Source: an uncultured Parabacteroides sp. (GTDB lineage Bacteria; Bacteroidota; Bacteroidia; Bacteroidales; Tannerellaceae). Taken from it: a DNA stretch of 64,000 nucleotides. Positions 7,936-16,833 of this stretch are shown in pieces. Position 1 is the stretch's first letter, and each line of letters starts with the position of its first letter. The position numbers were made by a program, and so were the translations under genes. The stretch lies in assembly GCA_944325345.1 (NCBI GenBank), contig CALUZV010000013.1:30355-94354 (forward strand), in the 5' to 3' direction. The notes beneath the pieces are model-generated. The model saw only the letters and a program-made list of their open reading frames with translations, did no database searches and was not told where the DNA came from.

Positions 7936-8556
7936 ATGAAGAATAACGAGCAAAACACAGAGCAAATCATTCTGGAAGCGGCTGAAGCCGAGTTCTTAGA
8001 GAAAGGATATAGCAACGCGAAGATGCTGAGTATCGCCCGGCGTGCCGGCGTAGCCCATTCGATGTTGCATTACTATTTCCGAAGCAAGGAAAACCTGTTT
8101 AAATCGATATTGCAACGCAAGACGCAGGAGCTATTGCCGATGTTTGACGAAGCGCTGGCCTCAAATTGTCCCATTCGTGAAATCATACAGAAGGTCAGGG
8201 AGGCCCGCGACCGCTACGTCTTCGCGAAAAGTCCGCGGATGCCTTATTTCCTCTTAACGGAAATTTTGGCCAAACCCGAGAACCGCGAGATGCTGATAGA
8301 AGTATTCGATAAATCCCCAATGGTTCAGCTCCAACGGTTTCGCGAACGGCTCAACCAAGAGATAGCACAAGGTAACCTGCGCGAGATAGGTTTTGCCGAT
8401 TTTATTTTTTTGCTGATAACCTTCGATGCTTCTTCCTTAAGCGCAATTCTCCTCGCCAAAGAGAGCGGACGCTTGCCGGAAGAGGTTTGCGACAAGCTGA
8501 TGGAGACGTACCGTGAACATAATATGCAAATCATATTGGATGCGTTGCGTCCTTAA
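7936..8556 (+). CDS. TetR/AcrR-family transcriptional regulator
   Basis: The 206-residue protein has an N-terminal TetR helix-turn-helix: EQIILEAAEAEFLEKGY, then MLSIARRAGVAHSMLHYYFRSKENLF (residues about 10-58). A helical ligand domain follows. It heads an operon with a TolC, a membrane-fusion lipoprotein, two ABC ATPases and two ABC-2 permeases, so it most likely represses this efflux system until a substrate binds. The ATG at 7936 is chosen because an upstream ATG at 7920 opens only eight codons. The perfect palindrome at 7895 is its probable operator. Confidence 0.92.
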   Translation: MKNNEQNTEQIILEAAEAEFLEKGYSNAKMLSIARRAGVAHSMLHYYFRSKENLFKSILQRKTQELLPMFDEALASNCPIREIIQKVREARDRYVFAKSPRMPYFLLTEILAKPENREMLIEVFDKSPMVQLQRFRERLNQEIAQGNLREIGFADFIFLLITFDASSLSAILLAKESGRLPEEVCDKLMETYREHNMQIILDALRP

Positions 8557-8587
8557 TATATACCTAACTAATAAAAACAATAGAAGC

Positions 8588-9862
8588 ATGAGAAGAAAAG
8601 CCATTTCCGTTTTCCTTGCCCTGATGCTGGGGAGTCCGGTCTTCGCCCAGTTGAGCATCGAAGAATGTTACAGCAAAGCGCAGGCCAACTATCCGCTTAT
8701 CCGTCAATACGGATTGATAGAAAAGACGAAGGAATACAACTTGCAAAACGCAGCAAGGGGATACTTGCCGCAAATAACCGTTTCGGCACAGGCAACGTAC
8801 CAGTCTGATGTAACGAAACTGCCTTTTAATGCCGCCGATTTGGGCTTGTCAGGCATCGAGATTCCGACCGTGAGCCAAGACCAGTACAAGGCTACGCTCG
8901 ATGTGAACCAAACGATTTGGGACGGCGGGGCGATACGTTCCCAGCGGCAAACCCTTCGTGCGGAGGCGGATGTCGAGCAGAAAAATCTTGATGTGAGCCT
9001 TTATGCCGTCAATGAGCGCGTCAATCAGGTCTATTTCGGTATCTTGCTTGCCGATGCACAAATCCGGCAGAACCAATTGCTTCAGAAAGAGTTGGAGCGT
9101 AATTGCCATCAAGTGGAAACGTATATAGATAACGGTGTGGCCAATCAGTCCGACCTCGACGCTATCCGTGTGGAATTGCTGAAGGCAAAGCAAAGCGAAG
9201 TGCAGCTTCGGCATACCCGCAACGCCTATCTCACGATGCTCGGCCAATTGATAGGAGAGAAGATTGACGAGGGAGAAGAATTGCAGAAGCCGGAGGTCTT
9301 GTTGCCACTCAGCATGGACAATAACCGGCCGGAGCTGGCTCTGTACGACGCGCAAATCCGCCATCTCGAGGCGCAGCAGAATCGGATAACGGCGGGATTG
9401 ATGCCCCGGCTGGGCCTTTTTGTTACAGGGGGTTATGGGAAACCTGGATTGAATATGTTGGAGAATAGTTTCAAAGCGTATTATCTTGCGGGAGTCAAAT
9501 TGACTTGGAATATCGGTGGTTTTTATACTCAGCGGAACGATAGAGAGAAGATCCGCACGAATATCCGCTCTGTGGAAACCCAGCGGGATGCCTTCTTGTT
9601 TAACACCGAATTGGAAGTAACCCAGCGAAATGCAATTATCGGGAAATATCGCGAGCAGTTGAAGTATGACGATGAAATCATCCGTCTCCAGCGTTCCGTA
9701 AGGGAAGCCTCGGAGGTGAAGATGGCAAACGGGACGCTATCCGGGACGGAACTGACGCGCGACATCCATGCCGAGCAAGCCGCCGTCCTGGATAAGATAT
9801 TCCATGAGATGCAATTACTTAGTGAAATCTATAATCTGAAATATGCAATCAATGAATTATAA
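8588..9862 (+). CDS. TolC-family outer membrane efflux protein
   Basis: The 424-residue product starts at the ATG at 8588 and has the signal peptide MRRKAISVFLALMLGSPVFA. Upstream in-frame codons overlap the TetR gene and are rejected. It shows the repeated OEP/TolC pattern: LSIEECYSKAQANYPLIRQY, long coiled-coil helices, and a second copy with MLENSFKAYYLAGVKLTWNIGG. It should form the outer-membrane channel of a tripartite pump with the HlyD-like lipoprotein and ABC-2 transporter downstream. Confidence 0.9.
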   Translation: MRRKAISVFLALMLGSPVFAQLSIEECYSKAQANYPLIRQYGLIEKTKEYNLQNAARGYLPQITVSAQATYQSDVTKLPFNAADLGLSGIEIPTVSQDQYKATLDVNQTIWDGGAIRSQRQTLRAEADVEQKNLDVSLYAVNERVNQVYFGILLADAQIRQNQLLQKELERNCHQVETYIDNGVANQSDLDAIRVELLKAKQSEVQLRHTRNAYLTMLGQLIGEKIDEGEELQKPEVLLPLSMDNNRPELALYDAQIRHLEAQQNRITAGLMPRLGLFVTGGYGKPGLNMLENSFKAYYLAGVKLTWNIGGFYTQRNDREKIRTNIRSVETQRDAFLFNTELEVTQRNAIIGKYREQLKYDDEIIRLQRSVREASEVKMANGTLSGTELTRDIHAEQAAVLDKIFHEMQLLSEIYNLKYAINEL

Positions 9863-9863
9863 T

Positions 9864-10757
9864 ATGAAGTCAGCAGTTTATCTTTTAGGTTTAGCCGTCC
9901 TCCTCTTTTCCTGTCATAACGAGGATGGCGAATACGACGCCACCGGCGTTTTTGAAACGACAGAAGTAATCGTTTCTGCCCAAGGTACAGGGGAAATCAT
10001 GCGGTTTGATATCGACGAAGGGAAAACCGTGGATGCCGAAGTGGAGTTGGGCTATATTGATACCGTGCAACTCTCGTTGAAGAAGCAGGAACTCTTGGCT
10101 AACCTTGAGGCCACGGATAGTCGCCGTTATGATGTCGCTCGGCAAATAGCTTCGCTCCGCGAGGAGATTGCTACCCAAAAGCGCGAGCAGCAACGCTATC
10201 AAAATCTGGTTCAAGCCAAAGCCGCCAATCAAAAGCAACTCGACGACATCAATGCCCGTCTTGCTACGCTTGAGAAACAATTGGCGGCGCAGACGGAAAC
10301 CTTGGAAAATGGCAATCGGACGGTGAGCGGACAAGTACGGATGCTCGAAGCGCAACTGGCGCAGGTGGAAGACCAAATTGGCAAATGCCGGATTAGTAGT
10401 CCGATAAATGGTACTATTCTTTCTAAATATGCCGAGGCAGGGGAACTGGCATCGCAAGGTCGCGCTTTGTTTAAGGTAGGCGATATCGTGAATATGTATT
10501 TGCGGGCTTACATCACAGCGGACCAACTGACAGAGCTGAAAATAGGGCAGTCCGTCCGTGTCTTTGCCGATGAAGGAGAAAGCGGGCACCGTGAATATGC
10601 CGGTACGGTCTCTTGGATATCGGACAAGGCTGAGTTTACACCCAAGACTATCCAAACGCGGGATGAACGGGCGAATTTGGTTTATGCCGTGAAGATACAA
10701 ATCCAAAACGATGGCTTCGTGAAACGCGGGATGTATGGCGAGATAAAGATAGACTAA
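9864..10757 (+). CDS. HlyD/MacA-type membrane-fusion lipoprotein
   Basis: With the ATG at 9864, just after the previous stop, the protein is 297 residues and starts MKSAVYLLGLAVLLFSC, a lipoprotein signal with its cysteine near residue 17. Two earlier ATGs (9843, 9852) would spoil this signal. It has a lipoyl half-motif (AQGTGEIMRFDIDEGKTVDA), a coiled-coil hairpin (residues about 75-170) and a second half-motif (ISSPINGTILSKYAEAGE). It matches the YbhG type that links YbhFSR-like ABC-2 exporters to TolC. Confidence 0.9.
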   Translation: MKSAVYLLGLAVLLFSCHNEDGEYDATGVFETTEVIVSAQGTGEIMRFDIDEGKTVDAEVELGYIDTVQLSLKKQELLANLEATDSRRYDVARQIASLREEIATQKREQQRYQNLVQAKAANQKQLDDINARLATLEKQLAAQTETLENGNRTVSGQVRMLEAQLAQVEDQIGKCRISSPINGTILSKYAEAGELASQGRALFKVGDIVNMYLRAYITADQLTELKIGQSVRVFADEGESGHREYAGTVSWISDKAEFTPKTIQTRDERANLVYAVKIQIQNDGFVKRGMYGEIKID

Positions 10758-10758
10758 T

Positions 10759-11655
10759 ATGGTTGAGGTAAATGATTTGAGCAAAAGTTATGGTGCCGTG
10801 AATGCCGTTCGGGATTTAAGTTTCTCGGTTAATAGGGGAGAACTTTACGGCATCATCGGTCCGGATGGTGCGGGTAAAACTACCTTGTTCCGCATCCTCA
10901 CGACGCTTTTGCTTGCCGACCGGGGCACGGCGCGGATTGCCGGTCTGGATGTCGTGAGAGACTATCGCCGGATACGCCAACTTATCGGCTATATGCCCGG
11001 AAAGTTCTCGCTTTATCAGGATTTGACGGTCGAGGAGAACCTCCAGTTTTTCGCTTCGGTCTTCAATACGACTATCGAAGAGAATTATTATTTGGTAGAG
11101 GATATCTATAAGCAAATCGAGCCGTTCCGCAATCGTCTGGCGGGAAAACTTTCTGGTGGAATGAAACAGAAATTAGCGTTAAGCTGTGCTTTAATACACA
11201 AACCTAAAGTTTTGTTCTTGGACGAGCCGACGACGGGGGTGGACCCTGTCTCCCGTAAAGAGTTTTGGGGGATGTTGCTCAAACTAAAGCAGCAGGATAT
11301 TACGATACTCGTCTCAACGCCTTATATGGACGAAGCGAAACTCTGCGACCGCATCGCGTTGATGCAAGGGGGCCGCTTCCTCGAAGTCGATACCCCACAG
11401 CACATCATCGACCACTATCCGGAAACACTTTGGAGTGTTCGAGCCAAGGAGATGCACCGCTTGCTGGGAGATTTACGTAGCTTTCCGGGAACGAAAACCT
11501 CGTTTTCCTTTGGAGAAACATACCATATAACACTTGGAAAAAGTAGTTCTCCGGAGTCCTTGCAACGCTATTTGGAGGAGCGTGGGCATAGGAATGTATC
11601 GATTCAGCCGATAAGTCCTTCGGTAGAAGATTGTTTCATGCTATTGAGTAAGTAA
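10759..11655 (+). CDS. ABC-2 exporter ATPase, first subunit (degenerate catalytic half)
   Basis: The 298-residue ATPase has Walker A GPDGAGKT (residues 34-41), a canonical signature LSGGM (131-135) and Walker B with glutamate 156 (VLFLDEPTTGVDP). The Q-loop glutamine is replaced by glycine (GYMPGKF, G81) and the switch histidine by proline (VSTPYMDEA, P188). It therefore seems unable to hydrolyse ATP at its own Walker site but offers a good signature to its partner. It corresponds to the first half of YbhF, here split into two genes. It starts 1 bp after the previous stop. Confidence 0.92.
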   Translation: MVEVNDLSKSYGAVNAVRDLSFSVNRGELYGIIGPDGAGKTTLFRILTTLLLADRGTARIAGLDVVRDYRRIRQLIGYMPGKFSLYQDLTVEENLQFFASVFNTTIEENYYLVEDIYKQIEPFRNRLAGKLSGGMKQKLALSCALIHKPKVLFLDEPTTGVDPVSRKEFWGMLLKLKQQDITILVSTPYMDEAKLCDRIALMQGGRFLEVDTPQHIIDHYPETLWSVRAKEMHRLLGDLRSFPGTKTSFSFGETYHITLGKSSSPESLQRYLEERGHRNVSIQPISPSVEDCFMLLSK

Positions 11656-11656
11656 G

Positions 11657-12400
11657 ATGGAAGAAAAAGTAATTTGGGCAGATGGATTGACGAAAAGTTT
11701 CGGCGCTTTCACGGCGGTGGACCATATTTCCTTCGAAGTCCGCCGTGGCGAAATCTTCGGCTTCCTGGGTGCGAACGGGGCAGGCAAAACTACCGCCATG
11801 CGAATGCTTTGCGGCCTTAGTCTCCCGACCTCGGGGCGCGGAGAGGTCGCCGGCTTCGACATCGCCACGCAACAGGAAGAAGTGAAGAAGCATATCGGCT
11901 ATATGAGTCAGAAATTCTCGCTCTACGAGGATTTGAAGGTCTGGGAGAACCTCCGGCTCTTCGGCGGTATCTACGGTCTGAAATCTCGGGCTATCCGCGA
12001 GAAAACCGACGAGATATTGAGCGACTTGGGCTTCGAATCCGAGCGGAATACCTTCGTTCGTGCCTTGCCATTGGGCTGGAAACAGAAGCTCGCCTTCTCA
12101 GTCTCGATTTTCCACGAGCCGAAAGTGGTTTTCCTCGACGAGCCGACGGGCGGCGTGGATCCGATGACGCGACGCCAATTCTGGGAGTTAATCTATCGGG
12201 CTGCGGACAAGGGCATCACGGTTTTCGTTACGACGCACTATATGGATGAGGCGGAATATTGCGACCGCGTTTCCATCATGGTCGATGGGAAAATAGAGGC
12301 GTTGGATTCGCCGCGTGCCTTGCGCGAGCAATTCCGTGCCGAAAATATGGATGATGTCTTCCAGCAATTGGCAAGAAAGGCTAAACGTACATCAGATTAA
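11657..12400 (+). CDS. ABC-2 exporter ATPase, second subunit
   Basis: The 247-residue ATPase has Walker A GANGAGKT (38-45), Q-loop glutamine 85, Walker B glutamate 162 and switch histidine 194 (VTTHYMDEA). Its signature is degenerate (LPLGW, 137-141 instead of LSGGQ). Paired with the preceding subunit it would build one working ATP site (this Walker site plus the partner LSGGM) and one dead site. The gene starts 1 bp after the previous stop, so the two are probably made in equal amounts. Confidence 0.92.
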   Translation: MEEKVIWADGLTKSFGAFTAVDHISFEVRRGEIFGFLGANGAGKTTAMRMLCGLSLPTSGRGEVAGFDIATQQEEVKKHIGYMSQKFSLYEDLKVWENLRLFGGIYGLKSRAIREKTDEILSDLGFESERNTFVRALPLGWKQKLAFSVSIFHEPKVVFLDEPTGGVDPMTRRQFWELIYRAADKGITVFVTTHYMDEAEYCDRVSIMVDGKIEALDSPRALREQFRAENMDDVFQQLARKAKRTSD

Positions 12401-12412
12401 GGAGGAAATTCT

Positions 12413-13519
12413 ATGAAGCAGTTTCAATCTTTTGTTTTAAAGGAATTCAAGCAGATATTCCGCGACCGGCGGACTTCGCTGATATTACTTGTCTTGCCTA
12501 TCGTGGAGGTTCTCCTTTTAGGCTATGCCATCACGACAGAACTGAACAACGCGGCGATTGCGGTCTTCGACCCTTCGAAGGATGCCGAGACGCGCCAAAT
12601 CTCGGAGCGCTTCCAGGCAAGCCGCTATTTCACCGTCGTCCGCGAGCTAACCGACGCGCAAGAAATCAACGATGTCTTCCAAAACGGCGATATCAACATG
12701 GTGCTCGTCTTCCCCGAGCGTTTCTCCGAGAAATTGCGCAATGGCGAGGGTGCCGATATCCAATTTTTCATCGACGGCACAGATCCGAACCAAGCTTCCA
12801 TGCTCAACGGCTATGCCTCAGGTATTCTGGCTTCGTTTCAAGCGGAGCAAGCCGAACTCTTCCGTCAGCCGTACCAAATTCGGACGGAGACGCGTATGCT
12901 CTACAATCCGCAGGGCGAAAGTGCCTACAACTTCGTCCCCGGCGTGATGGGTCTGGTGTTGATGCTGATTTGTGCCATGATGACTTCCGTTGCCATCGTG
13001 CGGGAGAAGGAAACAGGGACGATGGAGGTCCTTTTGGCCTCGCCGATGAAGCCTGCGCAGATTATCCTCTCGAAGATGGCTCCCTATTTCGTCATCTCCG
13101 TAACCAACCTGATTACCATCCTGCTGATAGCGACGTTTATCATGGATGTCCCCATCCGGGGCAGTCTTTTCTGGCTTTCGGTGGTCTCGCTGTGTTTTGT
13201 GTTTGTTGCACTGGCCTTGGGGCTGCTCATTTCTACAATTGTAGATACTCAGATGGCTGCCCTCTTGGTTTCCGGCATAGGACTGATGATGCCGGTGATG
13301 ATATTCTCCGGACTGATATTTCCCCTCGAAAGTATGCCTTGGGGACTCCGTTGGATTTCAGATTTTATCCCTGCGCGCTGGTACATCTCCGCCGTGCGGA
13401 AAATAATGATAGAAGGGGTAGGAGTCGAGTATTTTGCCAAGGAATTGGGCATTATCATCCTGATGGCGGTCTTTCTGATGGCCGTGGCCTGGAAGAAATT
13501 TAAAATCCGTTTAAGCTGA
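12413..13519 (+). CDS. ABC-2 type exporter permease (YbhS/YhhJ-like)
   Basis: The 368-residue permease has one N-terminal membrane helix (TSLILLVLPIVEVLLLGYAI), a periplasmic domain of about 150 residues, and five to six membrane helices at the C terminus, with the ABC-2 motif VREKETGTMEVLLASPMKPAQ. It should move drugs or lipophilic compounds out together with its partner permease. A strong AAGGAGG lies 8 bp before the start, unusual for Bacteroidetes. Confidence 0.92.
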   Translation: MKQFQSFVLKEFKQIFRDRRTSLILLVLPIVEVLLLGYAITTELNNAAIAVFDPSKDAETRQISERFQASRYFTVVRELTDAQEINDVFQNGDINMVLVFPERFSEKLRNGEGADIQFFIDGTDPNQASMLNGYASGILASFQAEQAELFRQPYQIRTETRMLYNPQGESAYNFVPGVMGLVLMLICAMMTSVAIVREKETGTMEVLLASPMKPAQIILSKMAPYFVISVTNLITILLIATFIMDVPIRGSLFWLSVVSLCFVFVALALGLLISTIVDTQMAALLVSGIGLMMPVMIFSGLIFPLESMPWGLRWISDFIPARWYISAVRKIMIEGVGVEYFAKELGIIILMAVFLMAVAWKKFKIRLS

Positions 13520-13542
13520 ATGTAAAGAAAGGAGGCTCTCTC

Positions 13543-14640
13543 ATGTTGAAGTATTTATTGGAAAAAGAATTTAAGCAAATATTCCGCAACGCCTTCCTGT
13601 TGCGTATGTTAATCATCATGCCGCTGATGACCATCGTCCTTTTCCCCTACGTTACCAATCAAGAGGTGCGCAACCTCAAACTGAGCGTCGTCGATCACGA
13701 CCACAGCGTTTTCTCCTCGCGCCTCATCCGCAAGGCCGACGCTTCGGCGTATTTCCAGCTTGTCAGCGTCTCGTCCTACGCGCAAGCCCTCGGCGAGGTG
13801 GAGTCCGGCGATGCCGACATCATTCTCGAGATTCCCCGCGATTTCGAGCGCGATATGCAGCGCGGCGAGCCGGGGCAAGTCATGCTTTCCGCCAATTCGG
13901 TGGACGGAACGCGCGGTGCCCTCGGCAGCCAGTATCTTTCGTCTATCATCGCCGACTTCGGTACGGAATTGCGCGAGGAAGCGGGGATTACGGCCTCGCC
14001 CCAACTCCGTCTCTCGGCAACCTACCGTTTCAACCCTACGCTGGACTACAAAATCTTCATGATTCCCGGCCTCATCGTCGTTCTCCTGACTTTGCTCTGT
14101 TGCGCCCTCACCGCACTGAACATTGTCGGGGAAAAAGAGGCGGGGACGATAGAACAGATAAATGTTACCCCAGTTCCGAAATCGCTCTTCATCTTAGGCA
14201 AACTCCTGCCGAACTGGATTATCGGTCTCTTCGCCTTAACCTTCGGCATGACTTTTGCCTGGGCTATACACGGACTTGTCCCGGCGGGAAGCCTGCTGAC
14301 GATACTTTTGTTCGCCGGTTGCTATATCCTGGCGGCCTCGGGGATGGGTATGGTTATTTCCAACTATTCCAGCACCATGCAGCAGGCGATGTTCGTGATG
14401 TTCTTCTTTCTCATCATCCTTTTGCTGACGAGCGGCTTGTTTACGCCCATCGCGAGTATGCCCGGCTGGATGCAGGCTTGCACCGTCGTCAATCCCCTGA
14501 AATACCTTGCCGAAGTCATGCGTTTGGTCTATCTGAAAGGAAGCGGCACCGGGGAGATGCTCCCACAGCTCTTCGCGCTCTGCGCTTTCGCCGTTGTGTT
14601 CAATGTCTGGGCTGTCGTGAGCTATCGGAAAAGTTTGTAG
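13543..14640 (+). CDS. ABC-2 type exporter permease (YbhR-like)
   Basis: The 365-residue permease has the same layout as its neighbour: an N-terminal helix (LRMLIIMPLMTIVLFPYV), a soluble domain, and C-terminal helices with GEKEAGTIEQINVTPVPKS. It completes the six-gene efflux operon (TetR, TolC, HlyD, two ATPases, two permeases). An AAGGAGG sits about 10 bp before the ATG. The next gene begins 68 bp later with its own -7 element, so the operon probably ends here. Confidence 0.92.
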   Translation: MLKYLLEKEFKQIFRNAFLLRMLIIMPLMTIVLFPYVTNQEVRNLKLSVVDHDHSVFSSRLIRKADASAYFQLVSVSSYAQALGEVESGDADIILEIPRDFERDMQRGEPGQVMLSANSVDGTRGALGSQYLSSIIADFGTELREEAGITASPQLRLSATYRFNPTLDYKIFMIPGLIVVLLTLLCCALTALNIVGEKEAGTIEQINVTPVPKSLFILGKLLPNWIIGLFALTFGMTFAWAIHGLVPAGSLLTILLFAGCYILAASGMGMVISNYSSTMQQAMFVMFFFLIILLLTSGLFTPIASMPGWMQACTVVNPLKYLAEVMRLVYLKGSGTGEMLPQLFALCAFAVVFNVWAVVSYRKSL

Positions 14641-14671
14641 GGAAAAGCTGGGACGATACGGGGAAACGCTG

Positions 14672-14679
14672 TATTTTTG
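14672..14679 (+). promoter_or_regulatory. Putative -7 element (TATTTTTG) of the S15-type peptidase gene
   Basis: TATTTTTG fits TAnnTTTG and lies 29 bp before the ATG at 14709. No clear -33 TTTG is found 19 bp upstream. Confidence 0.4.
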
Positions 14680-14708
14680 CGCCTTAATTTGTAAACATTG
14701 CAGACAAG

Positions 14709-16595
14709 ATGAAAAAGTTTTTCCTCCTCATGGCCTCGCTCGTCCCGCTTTTCCTCTGGGCGCAAGGCAAATCCGGCGAGAAGGCGCAACCCGACAGCGT
14801 TGAGCTTCGCCTCCGCCAAATCTACGACAAACGCGAAGTGATGATCCCGATGCGCGACGGTGTCCGTCTTTTTACGGCGATTTACGAGCCGAAAGACCGT
14901 AGCCGCAAGCATCCCATCCTGATGATGCGTACTCCCTACTCGTGCGAGCCTTACGGCGACAAGTTCAACCGCGACCTCCGCTCGGAAAGCAACCTGTATG
15001 TCAAGAACAACTACATCCTCGTCTATCAGGACGTCCGTGGCCGCTACAAGAGCGAAGGCGAGTTCGTCCAGGTCCGCCCGCTCAATCCCGAGGCGAAAAC
15101 GGGTAAGGGTATCGACGAGGCGACGGATACCTACGATACAATCGACTGGTTGCTCCATAATACCTATAATAATGGCAACGTCGGCACCTGGGGCATCAGC
15201 TACGACGGATTCTACGCCACGATGACCGCATCGAGCCGCCATCCCGCGCTGAAGGCCGTCTCGCCCCAAGGTCCGGTTACCGACTGGTTCCGGGGCGACG
15301 ACCGACACCACAACGGGGCCTTTACTTTCCTACAGACCACGAATTTCCTGCCCGCGCTCGAAGGTCGCCACAAGGAGAAGGGTATCATGCGCGAGATTGT
15401 GAAAAACGACGTATATACCGACTTCCTCGCCCTCGGCACCTTCAAAGACGCCGATGCGCTGGTGAACGACACGACGCCGACCCTTTGGAACATGATTAAG
15501 ACCCATCCGAACTTCGATTCGTTCTGGCAAACGCGCGACGCCCGCCGTTCGTGCTATGATTTGCAGCCCGCCATCCTGGTTGTCGGCGGTTTGTTCGACT
15601 CCGAGGATTGTTACGGCGCATGGAACCTCTACAAGGCGATTCGCGAGCAATCGCCCGCGACGAACCTCTATCTCGCCTTCGGCCCGTGGTGGCATGGCGG
15701 ATGGAAACGTGCCGACTTCCAGGGTTTTGGAAATATGTATTTCGGCGGCAGTCCGTCGGACTTTTATCTCCGGGAAATCGAATATCCCTTCTTCCGTCGC
15801 TATCTCGAGGAGGAAGGCGAGGGTCCGGCGCATCGCGTCAGCGTTTTCCATACCGGCAAAAACGAATGGGAGTTTGGCGATGCCTGGCCCCTCCGTTCTG
15901 TCCGCGAAGTGCCTATCTATCTGCACGAAGGCGGCAGAATTTCCGGCGAGGTGCCTTCGGAAACGGCTTCGTTCACGGAATATATCTCGGATATGTCCCG
16001 CCCCGTGCCCTATACGGCTAATCCTACGCGCTATCGGACCAAAGAATACATGATCGACGACCAGCGTTTCGCCACGGCACGTCCCGATGTGATTACCTTC
16101 GTTTCCGACACGCTGACGGACTCGCTGACCCTCGCAGGCCCTATCGAAGTGGAATTGCAGGTCGCGATAGGCAGTACCGACGCGGACTTTATGGTTAAGC
16201 TAATCGATGTTTTCCCAGAAAATTATACTTATCCCGAAGAGGCGCGGAAATACGTCGCCGACCCCCGCTATCCGATGAGCGGCTACCAGCTGATGGTTCG
16301 CGGCGAGCTCTTCCGTGGCCGTTATCGCGAGGGCTTCGACAGCCCGAAGGCTTTCACGCCGGACAGCATCACGCCGGTGAAATATACCCTTTACGACGTG
16401 GCGCACACCTTCCTCCCCGGCCACCGGCTGATGATTCAGGTACAAAGTTCGTGGTTCCCCATCATCGACCGCAACCCGCAGAAATTCATCGACACGTATC
16501 ATTGCTCGGTAGAAGACTTCGAGATGCGGATGCCGGTGAAGGTCTATCACCAGAAAGATGCCGCGTCGCGTATCGTCGTGCGCGTGGCGGAGTAG
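14709..16595 (+). CDS. Secreted CocE/NonD-family (S15-like) hydrolase
   Basis: The 628-residue protein starts MKKFFLLMASLVPLFLWAQG, a signal peptide. Its alpha/beta-hydrolase core has MRDGVRLFTAIY, VRGRYKSEGEF, the nucleophile in WGISYDGFYATM (serine about 165), an acid in VGGLFDSED and histidine in GPWWHGGW. The C-terminal jelly-roll (X-Pro DPP C-terminal domain) has LTLAGPIEVELQV. Relatives cleave X-Pro dipeptides, glutaryl beta-lactams or esters. With aminopeptidase P next door on the other strand and a DPP IV-like enzyme at 42 kb, a peptide role is likely but not proven. Confidence 0.88.
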   Translation: MKKFFLLMASLVPLFLWAQGKSGEKAQPDSVELRLRQIYDKREVMIPMRDGVRLFTAIYEPKDRSRKHPILMMRTPYSCEPYGDKFNRDLRSESNLYVKNNYILVYQDVRGRYKSEGEFVQVRPLNPEAKTGKGIDEATDTYDTIDWLLHNTYNNGNVGTWGISYDGFYATMTASSRHPALKAVSPQGPVTDWFRGDDRHHNGAFTFLQTTNFLPALEGRHKEKGIMREIVKNDVYTDFLALGTFKDADALVNDTTPTLWNMIKTHPNFDSFWQTRDARRSCYDLQPAILVVGGLFDSEDCYGAWNLYKAIREQSPATNLYLAFGPWWHGGWKRADFQGFGNMYFGGSPSDFYLREIEYPFFRRYLEEEGEGPAHRVSVFHTGKNEWEFGDAWPLRSVREVPIYLHEGGRISGEVPSETASFTEYISDMSRPVPYTANPTRYRTKEYMIDDQRFATARPDVITFVSDTLTDSLTLAGPIEVELQVAIGSTDADFMVKLIDVFPENYTYPEEARKYVADPRYPMSGYQLMVRGELFRGRYREGFDSPKAFTPDSITPVKYTLYDVAHTFLPGHRLMIQVQSSWFPIIDRNPQKFIDTYHCSVEDFEMRMPVKVYHQKDAASRIVVRVAE

Positions 16596-16623
16596 AAAGA
16601 TAAAAAATACATTTCCTAAAAAT

Positions 16624-16826
16624 CTACGACAGGCTCTCCTTTTTCCAGGAAGCGCTGTCGTAGCCTACGACAGGCCTTCCTTTTTTCAGGAAGTGCTGTC
16701 GTAGCCTACGACAGCCGATTTTTTTGAAAAAAAGTGCCGTCGTAGGGTACGACAGCCGATTTTTTGAAAAAAAAGTGCCGTCGTAGGGTACGACAGCACA
16801 TTTTTTCAGAAAAAAGCCCTGTTGTA
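16624..16826. repeat. Palindrome array D: five 41-bp units between converging genes
   Basis: Units start at 16624, 16665, 16706, 16747 and 16788, exactly 41 bp apart. Each runs from CTACGACAG to CTGTCGTAG around an inner palindrome (CTTCC-T6C-AGGAAG or T7-G-A7). Unit borders read CTGTCGTAGCCTACGACAG, so two palindromes alternate about every 20.5 bp. The array fills the gap between the S15-type gene and pepP and could end transcription from both sides. Confidence 0.92.
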
Positions 16827-16833
16827 GCTTTTC

